This document shows positions 13,201-26,683 of a stretch of 64,000 nucleotides of DNA, one piece after another. This DNA comes from Wuchereria bancrofti (Eukaryota > Nematoda > Chromadorea > Rhabditida > Onchocercidae): positions 3,888,671-3,952,670 of the forward strand of contig SSBO01000008.1 of assembly GCA_005281725.1 (NCBI GenBank), written 5' to 3'. Below the pieces are notes generated by a model. That model was not told the DNA's origin, ran no database searches, and was given only the letters and a program-made list of their open reading frames with translations. A program made the position numbers and the translations under genes. Within the stretch, counting starts at the first letter, position 1, and each line of letters begins with the position of its first letter.

Positions 13201-16200
13201 TGCAGCATGTCAGGAAAATACATTGGATATGAAAGGATGTCAGGAAAATATTTGTAAAGTAGGATTGTTGATTTAAAAAATTTTGTAATTATTTAAGTTC
13301 TATTAGAGGATGAAAAGTTTGAGTGGTTGCTAAAGTTAATTGATTATTGCACTTAATTGGCGAAGAAAAATTATTTCAATTTTTGAAAATTTTATCTTAA
13401 AAATTTTTAATTTTTTAAAATAAAACTTTTTTTTTCTTTCAAAGTTTAAAGTATTTCAATAATTTATAATTAAAATGACAATGTTTTATAGCATGTGAAA
13501 GAACCAGAAACTTGCAAACATTCCTGCATTTATTTACATGAAATATATCGAAATAAGCCTGGAATTTGTCCCAATAATTCACATTTGGCTCCTTTTAATG
13601 TATGTTTTATTTAATTATAATTTTTCTTTTTATTTGTTTTTTATTTCTTCGATTGCAAAAATTAGCAAATTAAATAAGAATTATTAGGGAAATTTATCCA
13701 TTAAAACGAACTACAAAATAATTAATTAATTCTAAATATTTATCAAATTGGATAAGTGTTATCAAAAAAATTATTCATTAAAACGAATTACAAAATAATT
13801 AATAATGAATAAATAAATAATTCAAAATATTTATTAAGTGAAAATTGAATATTTATGAATTATCCGGTAGTAATTTCAGGAATGCACAGCATTATGTCAT
13901 TTAGATGGTGATTGTCCGGAAACGAAAAAATGCTGTGTTGAAGGTTGCAGTAGGCAATGCTTGAAACCGCGTGGAAAAAATTTAAATCTTTTGCCAATTC
14001 CTACCAGTATTAGTGTTCAGGAACGGAAACGAAAAAGGTTTATTAAAAATTATATTATTGAAATAATATGAAATTATTTGAATTATTAATTAAACCATCA
14101 AATTTTTAGATTAACAAATAAATTAATATGTAAAGAAAAAAATTAAATGCAAAAAAAAATATGCATAACATAGCTTTCAGTAAATTAACACACAAATAAA
14201 AAAATTAAGAGTAAAAATAAGTACAATATAGGTTCAAATAAATTGATAAGCAAATAAACTGATTAATAAATAAAAAATAAATTAAGAGTAAAAATAAATA
14301 AAATAAATTGATAAGCAAATAAACTGATTAACAAATAAATAAGTAAATTGAGAATAAAAATAAGTAAAATAAATTGATAAGCAAATAAAGTGATTAACAA
14401 ATAAATAAGTAAATTGAGAGTAAAAATAAGTAAAATAAATTGATAAGCAAATAAAGTGATTAACAAATAAATAAGTAAATTGAGAGTAGAAATAAGTAAA
14501 ATAAATTGATAAGCAAATAAACTGATTAACAAATAAATAAGTAAATTGAGAGTAAAAATAAGTGAAATAAATTGATAAGCAAATAAAGTGATTAACAAAT
14601 AAATAAGTAAATTGAGAGTAGAAATAAGTAAAATAAATTGATAAGCAAATAAACTGATTAACAAATAAATAAGTAAATTGAGAGTAAAAATAAGTAAAAT
14701 AAATTGATAAGCAAATAAAGTGATTAACAAATAAATGAATATAACTTAATTAGGTCAGTAATTGTTCGATGGGTGATGCAACAAATGAGTCGTGCACAGA
14801 CAAATTCAAATGCTAATTTATATGTGATACAGTGGAGATGGAGTTTACATAAGGATGGTACTTCAATAAGTGATTGGCAAACAATCGTTACTGTATGTTA
14901 TAAAATTTTATCATCAAATAATAATGACAGTAATACAAATATACTCGGAAGTAAATAATTTCTTTTTCTTATCTTATTAAAGCTAATATTTTGATTCAAA
15001 ATTTAAAAATTATAATTAAACTTAAAAAATAATTAGTTAACATCATTACTGAATATATTAAAAATTTTAAAACTAAGAAAAAAGGCATTAATAAAACAAT
15101 AATACATTAAAGAAATTATAATTTTCAGATTGAAGAAAAGAGAAAAAAGAAGAATTTTTTTTTTCTAAATATAAAATTTGTAATATGTAAATAATTGAAT
15201 TAATTTTAGAGGAATAAAATGTATGCTATTTTAAAGCATTTACTTGCACCTGGTAGATATTATACGTTTCGTGTAGCAGCTGTTAATACCTATGGTAGTT
15301 TGGGATTTTCAAAAAGTAGTCAACCATTTAAACTTTCAAAAGGTATGCAAATAATTTTTTCATTTATAAATTTATTTATTTATTTGTTGTAATTAAAAAA
15401 AAAAATAAGGAAAAGTTTAAAAAATTTTTCAAGTTTAGAGCCTCGAGCACCTGGACAACCACTTGATTTAACATTGGGTAAATCAGAAATTGATGAACAA
15501 AATTTTTGGAAACAACGAATCAAATGGAATCCACCGCTTTCTGAATTACCAATCAAAAATTACATTGTAAATATTAAATTAATTTTTTCTTTGCAAAATA
15601 AGTAAAATAATTTATAAAAATTTGTTTTTTTTTTTTAAGAAATAACAGATAAAAAAACAGGAAATCAAATAAACTTAGGAAAGTATAGTATAGTAAAAAG
15701 TTTTAGTCTTGTTCTTTTTTTTTTTGAATTAAATTTATTTATTTAATGAAAAAAAATTTTGTTGTATTAATTAATACTTATAAAACAATATTTTATTAAT
15801 TTAATTTCTTCAAAAAAACAATGATTTTAAATGAAATATTTTTTAATATTTTATTATAGCTTTCATGGCAAAAATCAACATTACAACAAGCAATTGCATA
15901 TGATAAAATGTTAAAACGACGATTGAATATTGAGAAGCAAGAAAAACGATCAACGACAGATGACGGCGACGATGACGACGAGGACATTGACGACAGTGAC
16001 GATGGCTTTGTGGACCGTGAACGAATGTCAGTTGTGATACCAGCATATCATTCATATGCTGATATCAGTCAATTACAACTTCAATCTGTTTATTTAGTTG
16101 AAGTTTGTATTTTATTTCAATTATTTAAAAAAAAAATTTTTTTAATATTTTCATTTTTTTTTCTCTTTTTTCTTGAAAATATAATAATTAATTGTCGTGA

Positions 16201-17991
16201 TTGTTTAATTTTTATTCTATGATTTATTGATATAATAAATTTATTGAAAAAAAATTAGTAATATTAAACATAATATTTAATTAATTGTTAGTTTTTTTTT
16301 TGGTGTTTAATATTAGTTATTCTTAATTAATTATCATTTAAGATTTCCTAGATTTCCTTATCATAAATTAAAACAATTTTACTAGTTTTGTAACATGAAG
16401 ATATTTACAATATTATCATATTAAAATGTTTTGAGATGAATTATTGATCTATTTTTATATCTATTAATTAATTAATACAATTACAGATTTACGCCATAGT
16501 TGACTCGTCAGATGGTGAATTACACGGTGAGAAAGCAATAATTTACGTGAGAACTGGCGCAATGAACGTTAATAAAGATGGATATGATAGTAATAATGCT
16601 ACCATAACTACAACAATTCAATCTCAGGAAATGAAATTAGAATCTGAAAATAGATTGCAAGATTTATCTGATATCAGAACTGATATGAAAGTGGAAATGT
16701 TGGACGTCAGAGCACCATATTTTGATGATAATAATTTGAAAACTGTGATAAGTTGGTTCAGGAATGGTTTATGTAATGGAACAAGAGTCAAATATAGAGT
16801 AAGGTAAATTTTAGAAAGGCATAATTTTATTTTTAAAAAAAGAGAAAAAAAACTTGTTGATAATGAATTATAGAAAAAAAAAGACGTTAAAAATTTTTGT
16901 ATTAATAATTTGTGACAAAAAGAGATAAACTAATAATTTCAAAATTTTATCAGTGATATTTTTAGATGGCGTTTATTAATGTGTCAAACAAAAGATGATA
17001 GTAAACATATCACTTATTATGATCTTGATTCATCTGGTGAAGATTGGGCGCAAATGGAAGTTCAAGAATGTGTCGCAGTATTGGAAGATCTTGATTTTGG
17101 ATGCTCATATGATGTTGAACTTATTAGCACAAGTACTAAAAAGGTTATTAAATTAAAAACATTATTCAAATATTTTGATAAATTATTAAAACAATCATAT
17201 TTTAACTATTAAAAACTGATTTCCAATACTGTTCATCTATTTTATAGATTGATATTTCTTTGGTTTAAATTAGATTAATACTTTATAATTTATATTAGAC
17301 TAATACTTTACTATTTAAGATCATTGCAAAAGCTCATTTTGAGACACAAAGTTGCGAGAAAACTCCATCAACAATTACTCTAACTTGTAACGATCAATCA
17401 ATTTCTCAATCTCTCGTCTGTATGACTAATTGGAGAAATAATTCGGTACAATGTAGTTGGAAAAATAATAATAATAATAATGGTACGGGAAAAAATGTTG
17501 GTTATCGAATTGTACTCAGTAAATCTGATGAAGTGAACAATCAAATAATAATTATTCCACCACAAACTACCACAATTCAATTTGATAAAGTTGAACCGGA
17601 TCGTGATTATTTTGTTCATGTACAAATGATTACAAGTAATGGTCTTGGTAATACATTAACAACATCATTTCGAATTAATCGAAATAAGACTTCCGAGAAA
17701 CATTCAACAATTTTTTCATCTGATTATGGTCGAAATAATACATTATCTCATTTTAATAATATAATTATGGATCATACAAGTAATAATCAAATATCACAAA
17801 ATATTGATTTGCAATCAGTGATGGAAGAAGATAATGAATTTTTGTATAATAATGAAAGGTTTCCAGGTGCTACAATACTTGAATTACCATTAGAAAGTGT
17901 TGCATCAGATGTAATCAGGTTCACAGCTTTTTATTTTATTTGTATTAATATATTGTTGAGATATTTGTTAATTGCTGATAATACATTATGA
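7222..17991 (+). CDS. kal-1: KAL-1 / anosmin-1 homologue (WAP plus FN3 domains), 5' end missing
   Basis: Extracellular protein of the Kallmann-syndrome family, which in C. elegans and vertebrates acts with heparan sulphate in axon branching and cell migration. Exons found: 7222-7296, 13196-13258, 13492-13599, 13880-14037, 14754-14892, 15210-15342, 15439-15566, 15860-16102, 16487-16803, 16966-17143 and 17320-17991. They join in one frame into 737 residues. Counting from the first codon seen: a cysteine-rich box (1-70), a WAP domain (about 71-109, with KKCCVEGCSRQC), then about four FN3-like domains (136-225, 228-375, 415-515, 540-640). Landmarks include WRWSLHKDG..DWQT and YYTFRVAAVNTYG. The C terminus is hydrophobic (VIRFTAFYFICINILLRYLL), compatible with a GPI signal or membrane anchor. 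The second FN3 has a strongly acidic insert. The signal peptide exon was not found. Family identity is firm; individual splice sites are hand-placed. Confidence 0.9.
7297..13195. other. 5.9-kb intron of kal-1
   Basis: It starts GTATGA after the exon ending in codon TCG and ends ATTTCAG before TGT ACT GCA. It is the largest intron placed in the window. It is A/T-rich throughout and contains a CT microsatellite (about 11513-11531). On the minus strand, 8669-8983 is a more G+C-rich island with an uninterrupted 104-codon frame, discussed as a finding. A small imperfect inverted repeat (CTGGCTGG..CCAACCAG) occurs near 8151-8178. No RNA gene was recognised. Confidence 0.7.
14235..14735. repeat. 66-bp minisatellite in a kal-1 intron, about 8 copies
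   Basis: The phrase GATAAGCAAATAAA recurs at 14245, 14310, 14376, 14442, 14508, 14574, 14640 and 14706, giving a period of 66 bp (65 for the first step) with few differences between copies. The array stops about 19 bases before the acceptor of the exon at 14754, so it abuts the region where the branch point and pyrimidine tract would lie. Because 66 is a multiple of three and the unit has no stop in one minus-strand frame, the array yields a spurious 155-codon reading frame. Confidence 0.95.
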
Positions 17992-18016
17992 TATTGTATG
18001 AAATTTGTACATTAAT

Positions 18017-18022
18017 AATAAA
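18017..18022 (+). terminator. Candidate poly(A) signal for kal-1
   Basis: AATAAA lies 26 bases after the kal-1 stop codon, inside ATTAATAATAAAATGG. A short 3' UTR is plausible, but AATAAA is common in such A/T-rich DNA. Confidence 0.5.
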
Positions 18023-18764
18023 ATGGAGAGAGATTAATCAACAAAAATTGATAATTTAAAGTAATTGTTGAAATTTAATGAACTGTTCAAATGATTGTTA
18101 AAATTTTAGCTGGTTATAATAATTTTTTCATTTTTAATCTTATTTTACAATTTCGATATGATCGATAGTTTGGAGAGAAAATTACTTTTTATCTCTCTCC
18201 TCAATAGGAGTTCAATTTATTTTTTGTCATTATATTTATAATTTTACATAAGTTTCAGGGTATATCAGAGTTTTTTTCCTCTTTCTCTGTCTGTCTCTCT
18301 CTCCCTCTCCCTCTCTCTCTCTCGCTTTTCTGTTCTTCATGAAAAAGAATTCTCCGGTTTTTTATTGAATATTAAATGGAGAAAACAAAAAATATGTAAA
18401 ATATTGCAACGAAGTTTTGAAAAATTGTTATTTCTTGGCAATTTATAAAGGGAATGGAACCGGAAAGATTATTAACCGGAAAGACTATTAATTACAGTGA
18501 TATGTATATAATTTGCTTTTGTCACATTACTTTAATATTTGTCACATAATTGCTTAAAAGATGGAAATAATGAAATCTTAATGTATCATACAAAGTGTTA
18601 ACAATGGAATACAAATATATTTGACATGAAAAAATATGAATGAAATTTGTAAAATTTGCATTTTAAATTTTTAAAAAAAAAATTTGTAAAAGAAGGAAAT
18701 AAAGTATTTTCTTCATTAATTACACAGCAATAAGGAACAAAACATAGGTAAAAATATATAGATG

Positions 18765-18990
18765 GGACAGGTATGGAATAGAATATAGGTAGAATAAAGT
18801 ATAGAGAGTGTAGGAGAATAAAATTATGGTAGAATAAAATATAGATAGAATATAGGTGGAACAAAATAGAATATCGGTAGAATAAAATATAGATAAAATA
18901 GAGGTACAGAAGGTGGGACAAATTATAGACACAACATAGGTAGAATATAGATGAGACACACAGGTAAATCAAAATATAGGTAGAGAAAAA
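18765..18990. repeat. Degenerate tandem repeat, 10-15 bp units (TAGAATATAGG-like)
   Basis: The plus strand repeatedly reads ATAGGTAGAATA, ATAGATAGAATATAGG and ATAGGTGGAACA with small changes. The lack of stops in some minus-strand frames is a by-product of this composition, giving Tyr/Ser/Ile-rich translations that do not resemble a protein family. Confidence 0.7.
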
Positions 18991-21751
18991 TACAGAAAAA
19001 TGCAGGTAGAAAAAAAAATTGATGACAATTGACATGTATCTGAATAAATCAAGAAGAATATCTGTGACAAATTCGTTGACAAGATTAGGTACTGAGAAAT
19101 CTGATCTAACTTATAAATATCTGACATATTCGGATTAGTTGAATTAGCTAAGACTTCGTTCCTGATATATTTATTACGATTAATTTTGCATCCGGTATAA
19201 TCCATTGCAATTCTGGAATGCTACAAATAATTATTCCTGAAAAAGAGTCGGACAATCTATAAATGTCAAAAAAAAAAATGACTGAGAGAAACGAATTAGG
19301 AAAGGATTTAATATTTCTGATTTAAAACTGCATTATAAAGATGAATGATGTGGAATATTTTTGCAAATTTCTAAATTTGCAAAAAAAATGATTGATCTGA
19401 AGTAATACTTACTTTAAAGTAATAACTTAAGAGTAATAGCATCGTTCTCCAATCTAATATGAAATATGAAAATTTCCCGATGCTTAATTAATTAATTAAA
19501 TTTTACAATATAGTAGGAGAAATATACATGTGATATGATTTCATAGATATCTTCCATTTTCCGAATTTTTTTATTTACTAATTAAGTACAACAGAATTGT
19601 TCTCTCATTTGCGCCTTCTGTTCAATAATTAATTAAAACATAATTTAAATTATTCCTGCATGACAATTAGCAGCTACACTTTTACAAATATTCTTCAGAA
19701 GCATATTAAGATTGAAACATTTCATTAAAATAATGTACGATCTCCCAAATTCTACTTAACACTTCTACGTTACGTGAATAATATATTTCTCACGTCTTTT
19801 TTTATACATTTGCAAATAATTTATGGGAAAATTCAAAGCGTTTGATTTAATTAACTACTTCACTTTCATTTTAAACAAATAAATGAAAATACTGTTTGAT
19901 CTGAAAGTACTATTTGAAAAAAAAAAAAAATTTACATCTGTAAAATGAGTTAAACATAGTTTGTTTTATTTACCTCACTTCTTAGATATGTAAATATCAA
20001 AAAATAAATTTACTTGATTGAATGAAACATATACTGAAATATTTGATTCTCATCTGAAAAAATAATAACAGAAGTGAAATTTAAAATGAAATGAAAAAGA
20101 GTAATTTTTTGTTTAATTCAAATTATTGGTAAAGTATCATATTCTACTGCTAAATTTAAGAATTATTATCCTCCAAAAATCACTTCATAACAAAAGACAT
20201 TTACAATTATTTCATGAAACAATGAATCAAAAAAGTGTTAAAAAATTAAGTTTGAACTAGAAAACAGAAAAAAAACGTGACATACACGTGATACACGTAA
20301 TATCTAGACAAAAATGATTGCAAAAGTTGTAGCCAACTAATTACATGGTAATAATTTTGTTAGATACTGAAAAATTCATGCTATCTAAAATATCCAAAGA
20401 AATACTCTACAAACAAATAATTAAACTTGAATTAACAAATAATTAAAATTTAATTACCATTCAGAAATACAGAAATTCGAAATTCTTGACGGTTGATAAT
20501 TAATAAATGTAATTGTCAATAATAAATAGTATGCAACAAATAAAAAAAAAAGCGCCAATTATAGATTAATTAAAAAGCGATAAAAAAAGTTTAGGGTTTT
20601 TAAAAAACCTAAAATAATACTTTAGAAATTGTCAATAAATAAAATTTGCAAGAAATAATGTTTTATCATAAAATATTACGACGAATTAATAAAATATTTA
20701 TTGCATATCAAAAAATTTATATATTAAGTGATCAAATTAACTTATTTGTGTATTAAATATTTAGATCGAAGTATTTTTAGATTGTCTAAACATAAATTCA
20801 ATCCATTTTAGTTGTACTTCTTAAAAATCGATATTTTATAATACATATTTGACTGGAAATTATGATTAAAATGATCTAATTAAATGATCTGAAAACGATA
20901 ATGGGAATGATCTGATTACACAAATATTAAAATGGCGCTAAAAGTCTTATCATAATTGTTAATCAATTACTGTTAATTCTTGTAACTGTTCACAAAATTT
21001 CTGATTTTTTTACCAATTGATAGTGTTCCCTTACTTTCAAACTAAAGTTAATAATGTCAATAGAATGCGCAAATTACTTACATTTTATATTTTACTTGAC
21101 AGAATTATTTGTATAATTGATGATATTACACACTTTTATTCGTCAAATCGTTCATTTCAATTTAAATTGTTTGATAAGTGATAAATGGGCTTATTATTTG
21201 ACAAGTTCGAAAAATATTAAATTCTTCCTAAAAAATTTGATCAGCCAATAAAACTTTAATCAATTCTCATAATAAAATTAGTCCATTCTTTTTTTTATGG
21301 TGATAGCAAAGATAATGATTAACACTTGAATAAATGTAACTTGGGTAAATGATACATATTGAAATATTGTTCTAGTAGCTTAATAATCAAATCATTAAAT
21401 ATCCGAAAACGATCAAATGATGTTTTTTTCCGTGAAATATGGCGTGAAATATTACGGAGTGAAATATTCGTTTTTAAATTATATTCTAAAATTTTTACTT
21501 TTGAAGTAAACTTTGCAAAGAAATGTTATCTAAGCGGTAAACAATGCAAATAATACTTTTTTTTAGATCATATTGATCAAATTTTATTAGATCATACTGA
21601 TTAAAATGAGAATTCCTAATGAAACTTATCATAAGGTAACGATGATATCATACAAACATGCGGTTAACGTGATAAGGGAGTATTGTTATCACATAATCAA
21701 ATAATACATAATGTGTAAATAATATTTACGTTCCATTCTTCAAACAAATTC

Positions 21752-21782
<31 letters not shown>

Positions 21783-24700
21783 TTCAGAAAACTATTAAAA
21801 AATACGAAATACTTATGAGATTAGAATTTCTTCTGATAATACTATCGTACTACAACAATTTTTGACATTAAATGAATAGCGCAACTGGGAAATTTCAACA
21901 CTTTTTTTTATCAGTAAATAATCAAAGTATATCAACGTTTAACATATAAAATTTTTTTTTTTCATAGATTAAAATAATTCAAAAAATGAAACTGCTATGG
22001 TAGTCAGTCTGATTAGATCTATTTACGATTGATAGTGTACAAATTAAATTTGAATGGCTGTTATCGAACGATAATAATCTAATATCTGTTATCATTTCTG
22101 ATAAAGGAATTATAAGTAATAAAAAAGAAACGGTTAGCTTTTATTTATTTTATTTTATTTCCTTTAGTAAAACTCTTTCTGTTTTGTTTTCGTGACATTT
22201 TTATTGCTCAGGCTAATAAACAAACAATTTTATTGATTAGCTAATCTGTTTTAACTTCTAAAATAATAGGCGATATTTTAACCAGTATTGTTTGCTATCA
22301 AAATTTATTTCAATTATTAAATACATGCAATTATAATTCTCGTATCATTTTATTTTCACAAATGTCATAATGTCAAGTGATTGTGTTTAATAGATGTGAC
22401 ATGAGATAATGAGACATTCAAATATTAAGTAATGATAATAGTATCATTCGAAATGAAAAATATTAGAAGTATTATTTATCCATTCACTAAACTAATTTAA
22501 ATCGCTTTTTAATCCTTCCTTTTTGCAAGAATTAATGAGTTTAGTTAGAAAAAAAAGTGGATTAAGGACCAGTGAATGATATGATAAATTCTAACTAAAC
22601 AAATGTAATACAAATGAAATGATAATGTTTACTAAAATGATAAAGAGATTGTATCAATTGAAATAACAATATTTCAAATAAATAAATCTGTCATTTAAAA
22701 AATTAAACAAACAATTTTACAACAATTTAGAAATTTGATGCATTTTGTTTATTCTCAATATGATTTCTAACATCAAACTGTAAAAAAATAAAAATATCGA
22801 TGACAACCTTTCATTTTTCACACACTGATAACTTTGTAAAAACGAACACTGCAAATCAAAATAAGCAAAAGAGAAATAATATCAAATTTTAAAAACTGTC
22901 CGGAAAACACTTTCCGGTATGTCAGATATACATACACATTTTAATATATATATAGTATACAACATTTTATCTCTTCTTTCTATCTCATTCACACATTTTA
23001 ACGTTAACAAATATTAATTTTACAATGAAATTTCTCAAATAAATAATTCAATGTCAAATAAAAATTATCGTCGATATTATTTATTTGTTTACTACTAATG
23101 TTGTTGACAAATTGTTAGTAAATTATTGAATTATTATGATAAAGATAAGAGTGTATTTTCATGTCGAATTACAACATATAATGTTAATATGGATAAATTA
23201 AAATAAACTATTCCTTCTTTCTATGCAAATTTAAGTTTATTATTTACCCAAACTTTTTATCCATTCGTTGAGACTTACATTTTAAACTTTCTCTCTCTTT
23301 CATTATATATTCTTTTAAGATTTTCTTTTCCTTATATTCTTTTAAATTATATATTCTTTTAAGAGCAAAAATTTCATTCGACTCTTCGAAGCACACCACG
23401 ACGATATCGATGAGATTATGACCTACACATGATGTCATGAAATAAAATTTTTTCACAAATATCAGACATTCAATATTGCAAGTGAAAATGGTGATAAGTG
23501 TGACAGGTTATCGCAAATAATTTTTAATCTTTCAAGTTTTGAAAAATTCGCTATTTCCAAAAAAAAAAAAAAAAAAACGAAAAACAGTTTTCATCAAGTT
23601 GATAAGACTGATACAGATCAAAAATTGAATTCAATGATTGTATTAAAATTTGAAAATACCACTCGTAAAATAGACATTAAATAAAATTTTATTACGTAAA
23701 AAGTTAGCTTAACATAATATAACATACGTGTCATATGATGAGCTGAAAATGTAAATAGCACCGTTTTTTATCAATTTTTTCAAAAGTAATTTTTTTAATA
23801 AATCTTTTTTTTAAATTTGCTATTAATAAAATATTTTCTTATCTCATAGATGCATAAATTAATAAATGATTTTCATACAAATATATATGTGTATATATCA
23901 CAAATGTTAATTCGTTTGTTTATCAACACTGATTGTCATAATCGTTTCTCATTTAATTTTAAATTTCTATAAACAGTAGTTACTAGTTATCGCTTTGCTA
24001 TCGTTGTTGCTGTTGTTGTTGTCGTCGCTGTCGTTGTTGTTATTATTGTTGTCGCGTAGTTACAGGATCCGATTGAATTCTGTTGTAAACTAATTCAAGG
24101 TCACTTCTCATTTCTCTCTCTTGCTCTCTCTATCGCTGTCTCTCCCTCTCTCTTCATCATCTATTAACCCTCTTATCTATTCATTTCGTTTCCTTTTTTC
24201 TTTTTTATTCTTTTATTAATTTCAACAATTCATTCAAGGTTCATTTCATTTTTCGACATTCACTATTCCCAATACAATTCATTCTCTCTCTCTCTCTCTC
24301 TCTTTTTTTTTTTAATTTTAAATGCTTCTACCTTCTTTCTTTGCATTTTTTAATAATATTTCTTGTATTCAATTATACTTTTTATATATAATTTTATTAG
24401 GATATTATTCAGTCTTTTCTCATTTTTCTTTTTCTTTCTCTTTTTTTTTTCTATTTCTTTACACAATCATTCAACAATGTCATTTCTTCCGCTGAAATAT
24501 TTTTTAAAAATTTCCAATCAATATTTGTTATTATTTTATTATTATCCATTTGGAAATGAATAAACAAAAAAAAAAAAAATTGGTAAAAATGATCATTGAT
24601 CATATTTTTGCACAATTATAATATTTTTGAAATGGAAATAAAGTTAGATGCAAATTATTAATATTAGCTGTTTCATTTCCAATTCATTATTCATCAAATT

Positions 24701-26359
24701 ATTAATGATAAATGATTTATTCAAATTATTCAAGGAATTGATCATCGATTCCTTTTAATGATTGGAATAATTCAAAAGTAATTTTTATTACTTGTTTAAT
24801 TTGTATAAAATTGCTATAATTAAAGAAGAACAGAAATTTTCAGTGGCAGTATTTATTAGCTAACAAAAATATTAATTATCTTTAATTAGCATTCTATTGA
24901 TAACAATTTATAGCTTAGAACTGAAAAAAAAAAAGGAAAGAAAGAAAGAAATGAATGAATCGAATTAGCCTTTTATCAATTATTTTGAAGAGAGTATTTT
25001 TATGAAAACACAAATAATCAAACAATTTTCTTTTTAAAATCATAAAGAACTCAATACATTTTGATATCTATTAAAAATGGTGAGAGAAATGATACAGGGA
25101 AAAAGGGAGAGGAAAAGAGGAGAAAAGGGAAAGAGAGCGGAGGAGGAAGTTAAAAAGGGAAAGGAAGCATATTGAAATGTTTGTTGCATTTAAGTTTGGT
25201 ATTATTTTCATCGATTTTTTTTTTTTTTTCTATTATACATCAAAAAACAATTAGTAAACAGAAGTAAGTATTAACAGTAATGGCAAACTAATTAACTAAT
25301 TAATATTTTTTTATCAATGAGAATTTTTTTTTCTTTTAATCTCAAACTTTTTTCTTTTTATCCGTTCGCATATTCCTATATAATCTATTATTATTTTATG
25401 CTATCAAATACACTTGTTCCTGATCCTGTTCCTGATTCTACTTTTGATTCGAATCCTCTTCTTGATTTTGACCCTAATTGAACAAATTTTTCTAAAGTGA
25501 AAAAAAAAAAATTCCTGATTATTTCTTGCAATAAAGCGCTTCTGACTCTTATCCTATCAATTAGGTCTTGATAAAAGGAGGGAAAAAAAAAAGAAGAAAA
25601 GGAAGATAATGATAATAATGATATGAAACCGGTTTTGAATCAGAATCAGTTTTTACTGTTTCTTTACTTTTTTCTGTAATGCAATGTGATGGATGAAAGG
25701 GATGGATGAACGGGACAGAAAGATGTTTGTTATGTTACATTTTCTTCCAACTATTCAAAAATTATTCATCCAAAACTATTCATGCATCATTTGATATTTA
25801 TTGTTTATCAGAAAGAGAGAGAGAAAGAGGTAGAAATGTGACATTTGATGACATTATAGGATGATTTTCCAATTCATCAATTCACTTCTGATACAAAATT
25901 TTCATATATTTTTTTGATAAAAAGAAAAATTGTTGCAAACAAAAAAGCATTCCATTCAATTTTTTGCTTATTCAATGTGTAATTGATTTCGGAAATAAGT
26001 TATTTGTTATTTTAATTTATTAAGCACTACAGGTATCTTTAAGATTATGCATCATTTATTAATTATTTCCTAGTCATACTTTACTTATCACTTATCAGTT
26101 ATTACTCCATTTATCAATTATGCCTCCTTTACAATTTATCAACCACTGATAATTGTCATTCTGGTAATCAGAATGCCGCAACTCCATGGCTTGATTTATT
26201 TATCAGTGAAATTGTAAAAGTGACCAAGCAATGAATGAAGGAAACAAATGTTAGATGGTCATCTAATATTCAAGTGGCCACATGGCATAATGATGATATT
26301 GCCGCATTGACCGTCGCATAAATTTATATTATACAAATGGAAGAAATGACCAGTTTTTA

Positions 26360-26600
26360 AAGATAGGAAAGGAATAGAAATTGATGAGATAGAACAAAAT
26401 AGAATGGAATAAAGTGGAGTAATAATATAAAATAGAGTCAGAAGGAATAGAAGAGAATAGGATAGAATAGAACGAAATAAAATAGTAATATAGTGGAATG
26501 GAATATAGAGTAGAAGAGTTAGAATAGAATAGAGTAGAAATAGAAGATAGGAATAAAAAGTGAGAATAGAATAGAATGAAATGAACAGGAATAGAAAAGC
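26360..26600. repeat. Degenerate GAATA-type simple repeat
   Basis: There are many copies of AATAGAATAG, GAATAGAATGG and related words, followed at about 26655-26690 by a GAA run. It lies 0.7-1 kb before the four-span membrane protein gene. No coding character. Confidence 0.8.
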
Positions 26601-26651
26601 TGCTATAAGATGATGAGAAATTGATTTAATAATAAATCATTTTGTTCACAT

Positions 26652-26683
<32 letters not shown>

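Noticed and set aside
14263..14730. 155-codon minus-strand open frame with repeated LFAYQFILLIFTLNLLIYL
   Set aside because: It is a by-product of the 66-bp minisatellite, whose period is a multiple of three, and it lies inside a kal-1 intron.
15796..16055. Minus-strand Ser-rich frames opposite the kal-1 acidic exon
   Set aside because: They are antisense shadows of the GAC/GAT-rich kal-1 exon.
18598..19205. Minus-strand open frames rich in Tyr, Ser, Phe and Ile
   Set aside because: They follow from a degenerate tandem repeat lacking stop words; no start context, splice logic or domain.
25420..25470. GATTCGAATCC resembling the B box of a tRNA gene
   Set aside because: No acceptor stem, anticodon arm or A box can be arranged around it; it is part of a CCTGATT-type local repetition.
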